Part shown: piece after piece, positions 29,858 through 42,300 of the stretch | Layout: each line of letters opens with the position of its first letter | Position numbering within the stretch: the stretch's first letter is position 1 | Assembly (NCBI GenBank): GCA_030063045.1 | Contig: JAQSEB010000104.1 | Span: forward strand, 1,097,483-1,161,482 | Source: Pratylenchus scribneri | Taxonomy: Eukaryota > Nematoda > Chromadorea > Rhabditida > Pratylenchidae | DNA: 64,000 nucleotides | Direction of reading: 5' to 3' | The notes under the pieces: model-generated | Told to the model about the DNA's origin: nothing | The model's database searches: none | What the model saw: only the letters and a program-made list of their open reading frames with translations | Program-made: the position numbers and the translations under genes

Positions 29858-30975
29858 TTTCCGGAATGAAAATCAGAACAACAACAAAACATTTAAAATC
29901 AGAACAACAACAAAACATTTAAAATCAGAACAACAACAAAACATTGAAAATCAGAACAACAACAAAACATTTAAAATCAGAACAACAACAAAACATTGAA
30001 AATCAGAACAACAACAAAACATTGAAAATCAGAACAACAACAAAACATTGAAAATCAGAACAACAACAAAACATTGAAAATCAGAACAACAACAAAACAT
30101 TGAAAATCAGAACAACAACAAAACATTGAAAATCAGAACAACAACAAAACATTGAAAATCAGAACAACAAAACATTGAAAATCAGAACAACAACAAAACA
30201 TTGAAAATCAGAACAACAACAAAACATTGAAAATCAGAACAACAACAAAACATTGAAAATCAGAACAACAACAAAACATTGAAAATCAGAACAACAACAA
30301 AACATTGAAAATCAGAACAACAACAAAACATTGAAAATCAGAACAACAACAAAACATTGAAAATCAGAACAACAACAAAACATTTAAAATCAGAACAACA
30401 ACAAAACATTGAAAATCAGAACAACAACAAAACATTGAAAATCAGAACAACAACAAAACATTGAAAATCAGAACAACAACAAAACATTTAAAATCAGAAC
30501 AACAACAAAACATGAAAATCAGAACAACAACAAAACATTGAAAATCAGAACAACAACAAAACATTGAAAATCAGAACAACAACAAAACATTGAAAATCAG
30601 AACAACAACAAAACATTGAAAATCAGAACAACAACAAAACATTGAAAATCAGAACAACAACAAAACATTGAAAATCAGAACAACAACAAAACATTGAAAA
30701 TCAGAACAACAACAAAACATTGAAAATCAGAACAACAACAAAACATTGAAAATCAGAACAACAACAAAACATTGAAAATCAGAACAACAACAAAACATTG
30801 AAAATCAGAACAACAACAAAACATTTAAAATCAGAACAACAACAAAACATGAAAATCAGAACAACAACAAAACATTGAAAATCAGAACAACAACAAAACA
30901 TTGAAAATCAGAACAACAACAAAACATTTATAATCAGAACAACAACAAAACATTGAAAATCAGAATAAAAACCAA
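29858..30975. repeat. 26-bp tandem satellite array (array 2)
   Basis: Same unit and orientation as array 1, about 43 copies. It opens with a TTCCGGAATG-type unit. Most units carry the ATTGAAAA variant, a minority in array 1. Single units have small deletions near 30170, 30515 and 30850. It starts about 230 bp upstream of the bZIP start codon. Confidence 0.97.
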
Positions 30976-33900
30976 ACATTTAATACTTTAATTGGGAATT
31001 TGGCTATAAAACAATGTCACATAATTTGTTCAATGTTAATAATGAAAAAAATTCAATTTGGATTGAATAAGGCTGAAGGCATATTTCAATTTGGGTTAAA
31101 ATAAAGTTGCTTGGATTTTTCTTCTTCAGAAGCATGTCTACTTTTTTTTATTGGCATTTCTTCAGAGAGGAAAAGGAGCCTGCGCGGATGATGGAGGGGA
31201 GGGGGACGGATGAAAGGGAAAGGAGGGCAAGGGCAACATAATTTGTGCCGGCTGACCGGCTGGAAATAAGGATGAAAGGGGGAAAGGAAAGTGGATTCCG
31301 GGTCGACTTGCCTCCAAGGTCTCCCCATATTTCCATCAATTCGTCCGACTGACCGACTGAACTCCGAATGAGAATGAATGAATGGATGAAAATGGAGCAA
31401 GGCTAAAGTGACTGGTGCGCGGCTTTTTGAAGCAGCAAAAATGGAAAAAAGAGACAAGGGAAAGGGCCCAAAAGAGAGAAGGTGAAGGAGAATATGTGTG
31501 TCTGGAGAGGAGAAAGTGGCTGGTTGGTCATTCCGAAATGGTGATGTGGGGATCTTTTGGTGCGCGATGGACACTTGAAAGGGAAAATTGCTTGGAATTA
31601 GGGGAGAGAGGACTGCAGAATTGACCGTCAAAGCGGCGGCCCTTGCCCCCGATTGGGCTAAAATTTTTTTCCAAAAATAGCACAAGCAACTTTTTTCTAT
31701 CCATTTTTCAAATTTTCAATGGAAAATTTTATGGATTAAGAAAGAAATTTTGGGCAATATGTTACATTGATGATCGAAATTTGGGGGCAGATTTTATAGA
31801 AAACTATCTTAAAAAATTGTATTTTAGTTAGCATTTTAATTTTGGTTTTGAACTTCTTTTTGATTAGACTAAAACCATTATAATGGAATGGTACGAAGCA
31901 TCTCGATAAGAGGAAATTAGTATTTTAATTAAATTATATGAAAATATGATAATAAAATGGATAGGATAAATAAAAATGAAAATTGAATGAATTAGGTGGC
32001 AATTTCTCTGATCAAAATTGAATTTAGTCAGGAAAATGAGGGATAGTGGGTTGGATTATCGAAATCAGAACGAAATTTTGCATGGATTTGGAGCAGCACA
32101 CAACAAATCCACACCAAAAGCCTAGTGAATAAGCCGCGACTTTCGCTTGCGCAGCAATGCTTTCGCTTTCGGCTGTTGGCGTTGTTGCTGATGATTGGGC
32201 ATCCATCGGCTTTGCTATTGCTGCCCTCTGCGCATTTGCTTATCCGGGGGATAGGTCGCCATCCTCTGCCGGCTTTCGCCATCCGATCGCCCTCCTCCCC
32301 TCCCTTCTTTTGGCTTGCTTTAATAAGGGTCGAAGGAAGCGCGCAATGAAGGGAATGCCGGGGGGGGGGGGGGATGAAAAAAGTGAAAGTGGAACAGGAA
32401 TTCGCCATCCTCAAATCCATTGCCCCCTACGGCGGCGGTGGTCATCTGCCTGTGCTGGATTTGTGCTTTACCAAATCCACCCACTCAAACATTTTGCCCT
32501 GACCAAAGGGGCACTACAGGAATCCCCTACTTTTTCATTTTCATTTCACTCATCAAATTCTGTAATTCTGTTCTGATCTTGCCTCTAGTAGTCTTCATTT
32601 ATTCGGCTTCTTAGGAAAAATGAAAGATTTGGAATCATTTTGACAATTCTACCATAAAGAGGGTTTAGGCCATGCTAAAAAGTTGGATTTGAGGAAATTG
32701 ATTTTTAAAATAAAATTATTCTATTTTAGATCCCAGTCCCAGGTAATTCGCAAATATATAGAATTTGGCAAAGTTGGGATAATCAATGAATATTTAACAT
32801 GGAAAATTGTTTAAAATCATTTCAATAATATATTTGAATATTTGATATTGAATGGATAAGGGAAGGGAATTTGCAGTGCGCAATTTTTAAAAAAAAATAT
32901 AGGAAAATGAAAGGGAAATCATATTCACGCAAAATATCGCCCAAAAAAACGATGCTTTAAAATGGATGGCAGCCGCTTTAAAAAAGTGAAAATGGCAGAC
33001 GGAAAGGAAGGGGGTCGATGAAGCGAATCGCTTCACCGCGCCGAACAACACACTCAATTGTTGTGTCCGCCAAAATATCTGCCATCGCCAATCTTGCATA
33101 TTCCCCCGGAAATCCATCAGTAGCAGAAGCAGATGGATGATGAGCGAAATCGAAAGTTATGCACTCAAATTTTGGTGATGAAAAGATTTGGAAATTTATT
33201 AGACTCAAAAATATATTTTTAAAGTAAATGTAAGCAAAATGAAATGCCAAATGCCGATTAAATTCAATGATGAAATCAAATTAATTTAACGGTCTGAAAC
33301 CTATCGTTGCTTCCTAGGAAAATGCCTAAAATGATCCATCAAAAGAATGCCATTTTTGTTTAGCATTTTTGAATTATTTACTGACTTAATTTTTGCCCCC
33401 ATTTTCCTTTTTCGCACTGCAATTCGCGCCACCCACCAAAATGTGTGTCTATGGGTCAATGAAGCCGGAAGTCTGGATCTGGATGGATGAAAAGGGAAAA
33501 ATGGAAAAATTGAAAGGAAATTTATAAAGAAATTTGAGGAGATTTTTCTTAAATTCAAAGAATAACTTAAATAATATTTAAATAATTTTAAGGGTTTTCT
33601 AGATTCAGATCAATGCTTAAATTAATTTTCATTTGCCAAAAAATTCAGCAAAATGTGTAGAATTTTATTTGAAAAAGAAGAACGGACCAACAAAATTTTG
33701 TTTTGAATGTGAACTGCTTTTCTGGCTGATGAGAGATGAAAGGCGGATGACTGGCCCAAATGGCGATGACCTCTTCCGAATGTCGGAAAGAAGGGTCAAT
33801 GCGAGGAGGCAGCCACCAAAACAACAAAATAAACGGACGGAATTGGAAGAAAAGCGATGAATGGGATGGACCAATGGATATTTGGGGGACAAACAAACAA

Positions 33901-34020
33901 ATGAATTGGCCGATACTGGGGGGACAATAATAAAATAAAAGGAATAAACCACTGATGAGTGCTTTTAAAACTCTGTGATATTAATAAAAAACAGCATCAT
34001 AAATTCCACCTGTTTAGATT
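30976..34020. other. Non-coding stretch with GC-richer islands
   Basis: I find no supported gene here. GC-richer islands at 31.1-31.7 and 32.1-32.6 kb carry long but compositionally skewed open frames (up to 199 codons on the minus strand at 31086-31685). A run of 14 G lies at 32360-32373. The remainder is AT-rich. It may be regulatory sequence for the bZIP gene or the large plus-strand gene. Confidence 0.4.
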
Positions 34021-34425
34021 TGTAAGTAAATGTTTTACAATTCTGATTTGTAATTGTAAATGTTTTACAATTCTGATTTGTAATTGTAAATGTTTTACAA
34101 TTCTGATTTGTAATTGTAAATGTTTTACAATTCTGATTTGTAATTGTAAATGTTTTACAATTCTGATTTGTAATTGTAAATGTTTTACAATTCTGCTGGC
34201 TGATTGTAAATGTTTTACAATTCTGATTTGTATTTGTAAATGTTTTACAATTCTGATTTGTAATTGTAAATGTTTTACAATTCTGATTTGTAATTGTAAA
34301 TGTTTTACAATTCTGATTTGTAATTGTAAATGTTTTACAATTCTGCTGGCTGATTGTAAATGTTTTACAATTCTGATTTGTAATTGTAAATGTTTTACAA
34401 TTCTGCTGGCTGATTGTAAAGTCCT
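34021..34425. repeat. 30-bp hairpin satellite
   Basis: Thirteen 30-bp units plus a partial one. Each has a perfect inverted repeat with 9-nt arms, AATTGTAAA and TTTACAATT, around TGT, and a 9-nt spacer (CTGATTTGT). Three units replace the spacer side with CTGCTGGCTGATTG. Because 30 is divisible by 3, both strands stay open across the array; these reading frames are not evidence of a gene. Confidence 0.95.
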
Positions 34426-36335
34426 CCTATTCAGCGAAAAGAGAAATGATAAGGGCATACTGTATGTGAAATGTCCTAGGGCATGGATCAAAACTGTTCT
34501 CTCTTCTTTATTTCCCCTTTCCTTTTAATCAAAATAGAATAGAAATACGATATCAACATAACTTTGGGACATGTCAAATATTCACATTTTCAGTGCCTCT
34601 TCAAAAATTAAAAAAATAAATGAAGGGAAAGGAGAAATCTTGATTGGAATTTTAACAGTTTGTTTTTAGTAATTATATGCAAATTTCATTGATCTTTAAA
34701 AGGAAATGCCCCTAAATATACCCGATTTCTTTTTATTGTTCCCTGCCTCTCCCCCCAACAAATTGATGGCCAAGAATGGGCAATGGGCATACAAAAAATT
34801 TAATATTGTTCCAAGAAGGGGGGAAAGAGGCGGACATTAAACTTGGCTTGCCACCCTCCCGGCACCCATTTCCCATCCAATCTAAACTGCTTCCTTCCTT
34901 CCTTTCCCATTCCCCCGTCCATTTCATTCCATCCCCCAAAAGCAGTCTTACTCAATTTGCCATCCTTGGCTGATGCAAAAATGGGAGGGGGAAGATGGAC
35001 TCGAGAATGCGGGAAATGGAGGAGGCGGGGATGGCCAAAAGGCCCTTTCCCGCTTTTTTCCCTTTCATCAGCCCACATTCTTCTTCATCCCCTTCCCCCT
35101 TTTACACCCATTCCATTTTAAGCCAAAACCCCTCGTTTTTGGCATTGGCCCCAAATCAATTAATTTGCACTTCCCTTCCCTTCTCCATTTGGCTGCTTTT
35201 AAATTTAACAACAAAATTTACGCCTAATTTCCCAAAACATGGCTTGATTCAATGAAAATTCAATTATTGGTTGATTTGTTTTATTCTTTATTGTTTTTAT
35301 TGTCCTCCCTTCAAAAATGCAATGCCCCCCCCCCCCTTTGTCACTTTGCCATCAATTTTTCCTTTCATTCTCTTTCTTTCCTTCCCTTTGGCAATAATCC
35401 CAGCCTTCAGATTCAGAATTGCTGCCAAATGCCCGAATCTCACTTTTCTCTGTCAGTTATGCCCCCTTTTCCTTCTTTCAACCAAAAATATGGATGAATC
35501 CCCTTTTGCCTCCATAATTCTCGCCTCCTTTTTGAATGCTCCCAAAACTGCGTTTGTTGGGAAAGATGGGCCATAGGAAGGAGGGAATGAAGTGGGGAAG
35601 ATGGGGGCTCACTTTAAGGAAAGGAACGGACCAAAAAAGGACCAATGGGGGCTGGGGACGCTATTGAAGACAAAACGATGGCAAAACTCACGGCCCACAA
35701 AATGAGGGGGGTGCCGAGAATGCGGCAAAGGCCAGAATGAGAGGGGGGATTGGAAAGTGGGGGAAAGGCGAGAATAATGGGAAGGAGGAGAGGGTCTGGG
35801 AAAGTTTGGTGGACGATTCACTCTATTGGGTGCCAGAAAAAGGGGCGAGGGAAGATGGGGCCCGGCTGACTGGATGTTTGGCAGGAAATGAGGGCCGCGA
35901 CGGCCGTTGCCACCGGCCAACCAAACACTGTTGGCGAGCACAAGAAAAAATTGGGGAATTTGTTCAGAGGACCCCCTCTGTCGCCCTATATTCCTGCCAG
36001 CCGGTCTCTACTCTCCACTGCCATCGTTTTTGTCGTTTAAAACTGTCCTTTTCCCCCTTTTTCCCCAATGTGCCCTCTTTTGGCCTATTCCACTTTGTTG
36101 CCTCCCATTTCCTCCTCCATTTTGCCTCATCTTTTTGTGTGTTTGTTGCTTGGCCCCCACTCCCCTTTTGGCACCATCCTTTTTCCCTCTCTCTATGCCC
36201 TAAAATATTCGATTATCACTGCTGCCAGTCAGCATTTTAAATCTCAAAAATTAGTCAAATTTAATTATTTGTTTTTTTGGATCAATGTTCAAAAATTATG
36301 AATTTTAGGTGCAATAATTTTAGTAAATAAAAAGG
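34426..36335. other. Upstream region of the mpz-1-like gene with GC/pyrimidine-rich island
   Basis: From about 34.73 to 36.2 kb the sequence is GC-richer and largely pyrimidine-biased on the plus strand (CCCTTTTCC-type tracts), with a purine-rich segment at 35.57-35.93 kb and a run of 12 C at 35325-35336. No coding exon is supported. A TTTTAG acceptor at 36318-36323 ends 12 nt before the first ATG of the large gene, suiting SL trans-splicing. Confidence 0.45.
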
Positions 36336-39300
36336 ATGCCGACAAATCCAAATCGGTTCAATCCGAATCCGAAGAGGACCACATTGTCTGCGCCCAGCGA
36401 CCCGAGGCAAGATCCTAGGCCACAAAAGGCAGCTCAAGGTAATAATTGTGATCAAATTGACTTTTTAACCATCTTAATAAGCAGGAATTTATCAAATGGC
36501 CTCATAAATAAATTTATAAATAAAAAGAAATTTTCAATTTATGTATTATAATGAAAGAAAAATATTTGATGATCAGAAAAACTCAATAAAAATCTGAATT
36601 TCAGAAGAGGAAAAGACCCGGCAGGCATTGAGCAATTTACGCCGAAAGAACACCGATTTGAACGAGGGCATTCGGGCATTGGAAGCGGCCATTGGCGAGC
36701 CAGCATTTCGGCGCCTCATCGAACAGGTGTGGCACAAAAATTAAAAAATATTATTTGGTGGTTTTGGTAAGGAAAAGTGAGATTATACTGATTAATTAAT
36801 ATTTGGCTTTATTAATTGAAAACAATATAAATTTGGATTTATTTCAAAGGAAAATTTAAATTATTTTGAATCCATTTTTCGAGCATTTTTTAAATTCCCC
36901 TTATTGAAAAAATGTTTTTAAAAAATGACAAAATGCAGGTCACATCGGCGGAATCGTCGCTTGCAATCAGCTCCGAACCATGTTCATCCAGCGCAGTAGA
37001 CGGTAATTAATATTTTTAAATCACATATATTCATAATTAGTCTGAGTATTTAATCGAATTCAATCAGATTTTGGCTTCTTTTTTTCAATATTTCTTTTCA
37101 TTATAATTTTATAGCTAGTGGTGAATTGAGGCGACAGCAAATTGAACGCATCCGGCGAATGATTGGCCCAAAGCTGGCTCAAAATTTGGCCAATTGTCTC
37201 AAAAAGGATCAGGCAAGATATTTGCTTTTGGGCAATTTTTTAATTTGTGGGCTTTTCTAAATATTTATCGGAATTTGAATTCAAAATTTTCAATCCCTTC
37301 CTCATCAGTCAGAAATATCATATTTTATGCGTCCAATAAATGAGATATTTATTTTATAGAATTTATAAGCATCAAATTTTGATTCTTGTGCATTGAATCG
37401 AATTCATCTAATCATTTAAATTATTAATTTTTAGAAGCTCCATTTTGCTTTACTCGATTTGCGTGAAATTAGGCCAAAACTGTTCTATGCGGAATGGGAA
37501 CAACAAATTCTAATTTCGATTATTGGACCTTCGGACATCAGAAAAAGGTGAGAAATGTAAAATCATAACAATTAGAATTAACCACCTTAAAAATAATTAT
37601 ATTGAATTAAATCTTTTGATCCTTCAAATCTATTCTCCTAGAATTCATTTCCCTTCTTTTTTTATAATTTTTGCCATAAAATAGTGCCACATTTTCTATT
37701 GACCACTTCAATCCATTTTCAAGAATCCCGCAGCATGGGATGTAGCCCCACACAATTTACTTTAAAACAATAGAAGGAAATGGTGACAAATGGACAAAAA
37801 CCATTCAAAAAACATTTTTCATTTTCACCCTTAAAAATACTAAATTCTTTTGTTATTAGCCTCTTCCCTTAAGGCAGATATGTTGAAAGAAAGGAAATTT
37901 TCCAAATTTTTTAAAAATTCACACTAAAATTAAAGTTTTTCCTGAAATTTTTTTTTGATATAATCCCTCGCATAGAAGAAAGGAATAAATAGAAAATTTA
38001 AAAAACATAAAATTCTGAAAATGTAAAACTTTAGATGAATAACAGCGCAATAAGTTAATAAGATGACAAGGAAATAACCATGCTTAAAAAATTGTCAAAT
38101 ATTTTCTAAAATTGAATTTATACTTTTTCTCGATTAAAAGTATATTCCATTTTGTCCAAAAACATCCACAATATTTTTCAACATAACCCCCTCCTCTCCA
38201 TCCAAATATAATTTTATTCCCTCCACAAATTGGTCTTCACCCCGCAATTTTTCCATTTTCATGTCAATTTAATCCACCAATTCTCGAAATGGCATTTTTC
38301 TCGGAAGATGCCTCCACCCCCCCCCCCCCCCAGTGCCAATGCCAATATGACGCGCACTCATCAAAATTGTGCAGAAAAAAATTGAATGAATATTATAAAT
38401 TGGCCGTGTCCTTTTCCAATTCCATATTTTCATTTTTATTTTTGTGTTCCCTGGCCATTGCATGCCAATGCCAATGAAAATTGAAATTGCAATTGCAATT
38501 CTTCCATTTTCGTACAAAAATTATATATAATATTCAAATATAGGACAATTGCCAAAACGGTCAAGAGGATTGGGATTTAAACAAGCGAATCAGAATTAAA
38601 AATATTGGAAAAGTTCGACAACTTTCTTTTTTTTTTCCAAATTTATTTATTTAATTTTAATATAATTGGCCTATAAAAAACAATATATTCCATTTAATGA
38701 CTTCATTTTTCTACGCTACAATAATTTTTCAATGCCCCAACAAAATTGTGCCTAAATTTAAACCCAATTCATTCAGCAGGCTCTAGCAAAATTTAATTAA
38801 ACTCATTCAACATTTTCGGAATTTTTATAGAGCAATTCTAATAATAGAAATTAAAAATTTTATTCTCTCCATTCATAATTTTTATTTTTTTTTTGTATCT
38901 GCCATTAGAGGGAGTGGGTGAATAAATCTCTTTGAGCCTATTTTATGTTTAATTGAATAAAATGAATAATTTAATTATTAGTTTATACTTTATATATTCG
39001 CGCGCTATGAATAATGTTTAAATTTACATTTTTGCGCATTAAAAGAAATGTTCGAACGGCGCCGAGGCTCCATTATTTGATCATTTTGATTAATTAAATA
39101 ATTTAAATTTATTTTACTTAATTATGGATGAATTCAATGCACTACATTTCCTTATTTCCATTCTCGGCAAATTTAGAAAGCATTTTTGAACTAAATGATG
39201 AGTGAAAATGGTTTAAATGGAAGAAATGTTAGAGAACTAGGCCAAATGAAGCCATGGACCAAATGGACTGAATGAAAAGGAGGCTGGCTATATTGGAAGG

Positions 39301-42300
39301 GGGGGGGGGAGGCTAAAATGGTGACGAAAGGCACTGACTGAGGGGGCCAAATGGAAAGTGGGTGTGGGGGGAATGGAATAGTCCCGCCGGAGGGCAATAT
39401 ATAATTGATTTTCTTCGGTCTGCCACCCGCCTCATCCCCTTTGGGGGACTTTCCCCTTCCTCCTTGGCTTGTGCCGGAGGCGAAACGCAGTTAAAAATGT
39501 TTGGGAGAAGGCCACACATTGATTTAAAAACTTCCAGAGAAATCTCCGAATTGGTTGAGGCCAGTTTCGAAGGGAATTTGAAATGGGACACACACTTTTG
39601 TTCCCCCCCCCCCCCCCCCCCCTCTTTGGGGGTAGTCGTGTGAAACACAACAATTGGCGAAAAGCCCAAGGAGGGGGGGGGGGGGGGGGGGGGCCAAATG
39701 AGGGAAGGCAATGGCAGCAGTTTTGGCCATTTTCCCCTTTCACCCACTTTTTACCAACTCCCTGCTGCTCTGTTGGGCGTTTCAACCCCCCCCCCCCCCC
39801 CCGACCCCTTTTCTCGACTAACTGCCGGCTTTCTTGTCAAATTTTTTCGCCTCTTTTGTTTAAATCTTCCCTTCAATTTCCTCCCATGATTTATATATAT
39901 TTTGCCTCATTTGCTTTTCCATTTTTTGTCAGGTTTTTTGCTGCATTCCAGAAATTTTTTAAAAAATTGCAACAAAAATATGCGAACAGATTTGCACTTT
40001 AGGGAAAATGCAAAACCTGATGAAATTGGGCAATCCAATTTTACAGAATAAAATAGGACATTTTTTTATCATTTGACGACTATTTCATTCAATTTTCACA
40101 AATTTAAAATTAATTTTTTTTCTTCCACACAGATCATCCGGTGCAATTCGAATTGCCGATCAAATTCTCTCATTTGATTCAACAATATTCGGTGCTCATT
40201 TATTCGATCAAAATAACAACAATAATAATAATAATAAAGGGCAACAGCCGAAAAACGGTGGAAATGGCCAACAGCAAAAGAATGATGGTCAGGAAGGGAA
40301 ATTTATGGGGAATTTTTGGAATTTTCGTTGATAGAACATGAAAAATCATTTTTAAACCCTTAATTATGCATAAATCCTTAAGGTTAATTATAAATGAGAA
40401 ACAGAATCCTGTCATAATTCTTAAAATTTATTGAGGGGCAGACTATTTCCGAAATGGTCCAATTATTTATTTATTTTTAACCGCTAAAAAATGTGGTAAT
40501 TTCCACACTAGATATATTGAAAATGAGAAAATGTGGTAAATTCATCATTTAAAAATCAACAAACTAATAAAGTCAAAACCCAAAAGAATTTATTTAATTA
40601 GACTTATTTGCAAATTAAATTCCTAATTTTCAAATATTTATACAATTCTTTTAAAAATTTATAAAAATCATTTATAATTTTAAAAAGAGAATTTTCCGTT
40701 CTACAAAAGCATACCAAGATCATGAAAAACAATTGAAAATGAAAAGAGTTATAAGGATCCAAAAATCTGAATATTTTATTGTTGCCTTACTGTAAGGAAA
40801 GGAATGTAGCTGGGTGATGAATGATGAATGCTTGAGGGCAAGTTGAAAGGCTCTGTCATTGATCAAGGAAGAAAGGGAAAAAATACTGTAGCAGAGAGCC
40901 AATCAGCGGCATTCAACAGAGACGAACATTGAATTGCCTTGAGAGCGCATCCTCTCTCTTTCGGTCTCCTGCTACAGTACATTTGAGGAGAATGACAGTC
41001 TTTATTAAATAATCATAACTCACTTTAATCCAAATCCTAACTGTTTTTGATAATCTTGGTATTTTATAATAAAATAAAAAAATTAAAAATACATTTAATT
41101 TTTTCCTATTATTTTTAAAAAATGAACATTTTTTGCAGCTGCCAATCACAATAATCATGACCAAAACAATCAACAACAAAATGGGCAATTAGATCGGCTG
41201 GGTCGTGTCCGGGAATTTGCCGAAAAATACATCCAGGTATTATTCCCATTTCACTCAATTTTTTGTTTGAATTTTGAATTAAAAAATTCGTTTCCTTTTT
41301 CATTTTTTTGTTTTGTAAAAATAAAATTTATATTATCTAATGGCCATCCATTAATTTATGTAATTTTCAAGGAGGCTGCCAGCAAAGAGCCACCCCATTT
41401 GGTGCTGGGATTATTGAGGCAGAGTGCAAAAATAATGGCCGTAAGTCATTTTTGGCCTAAAAATTTGGTTTTTCCTTTAATTATTTTTTTCCTATTTCTA
41501 ATCAAAATCTTCATTTCTTTCTGCCTATTATATAAAATTCATTCTTTTTTATTATAATTTTGAAATTTGCCAAATAATAAATTTGTTCTCATTCATTTGA
41601 ATGTTTCCATCCTAAAATCCTGTTTATTGAATTGTCCACCCCAAAAATTTTGGCATTTGTGCCGATTTGTGGCCAATGCCTAATTTCCGCGACCATCATC
41701 AAAACTTTTTGTTGGGTCATGTTGATGGTACTGCCCTGGCCCGGGCCTGTTGATGGTAGCCAACCGCTCTTTCCGCAACCAAATTCCCTCAAGGGAATTG
41801 GCAGTTTGTCTCCCAAAAATGAGGGAGAAGGGTTGCAGCCACAGCAGCAGATGATGACGGCTTTAAACGCCCCAAATTTGTGAGCGAAGGCTGCTGGCTG
41901 TCATCACTGCTATTTGCGATGGTTGGTATATGGCCGATGAAAGTTTTTGCCTTTTCCGCTTTTCCTTTCATTTTTTGTGAAAATTTTTGAACATTCAAAT
42001 TCTCATAAAAGTTGAATTGAATTTGGCCACCAACCACCTTTTTTATGCTTATAAGGCCAAAATTTTGATGATATTAAAAATCAATCATTTTTATTAATTC
42101 TATGTAAATTTTAAATAGCTAATTAGCAAATTAGTAATGAAAATTCTTGGCTGGTTCAATGCCAAAATTGGTGGTGGAAAACAAAGGAAGCAGCCATCAA
42201 AAAACAACAAAATTCATTCCTCCCCATTCTTCTTCCATTCAAATGGCACCAACATAAATTCAGCATTTTATTTTGGTGGCCATCATCCCCAAATCCAATC

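Noticed and set aside
31086..31685. 199-codon minus-strand ORF as a gene
   Set aside because: Its Pro/Phe/His/Ser-rich composition follows the pyrimidine bias of the island; there is no domain and no splice partner.
33959..34528. 189-codon plus-strand and 164-codon minus-strand ORFs
   Set aside because: Both arise because the 30-bp hairpin satellite has a period divisible by three and no in-frame stop.
35252..36301. ORFs in the pyrimidine-rich island before mpz-1
   Set aside because: Repeated Phe/Pro/Leu/Ser tracts reflect CCTTTT-type sequence; the first supported exon starts at 36336.
39313..40002. Pro- or Gly-rich ORFs
   Set aside because: The tracts are translations of C and G homopolymer runs inside an intron.
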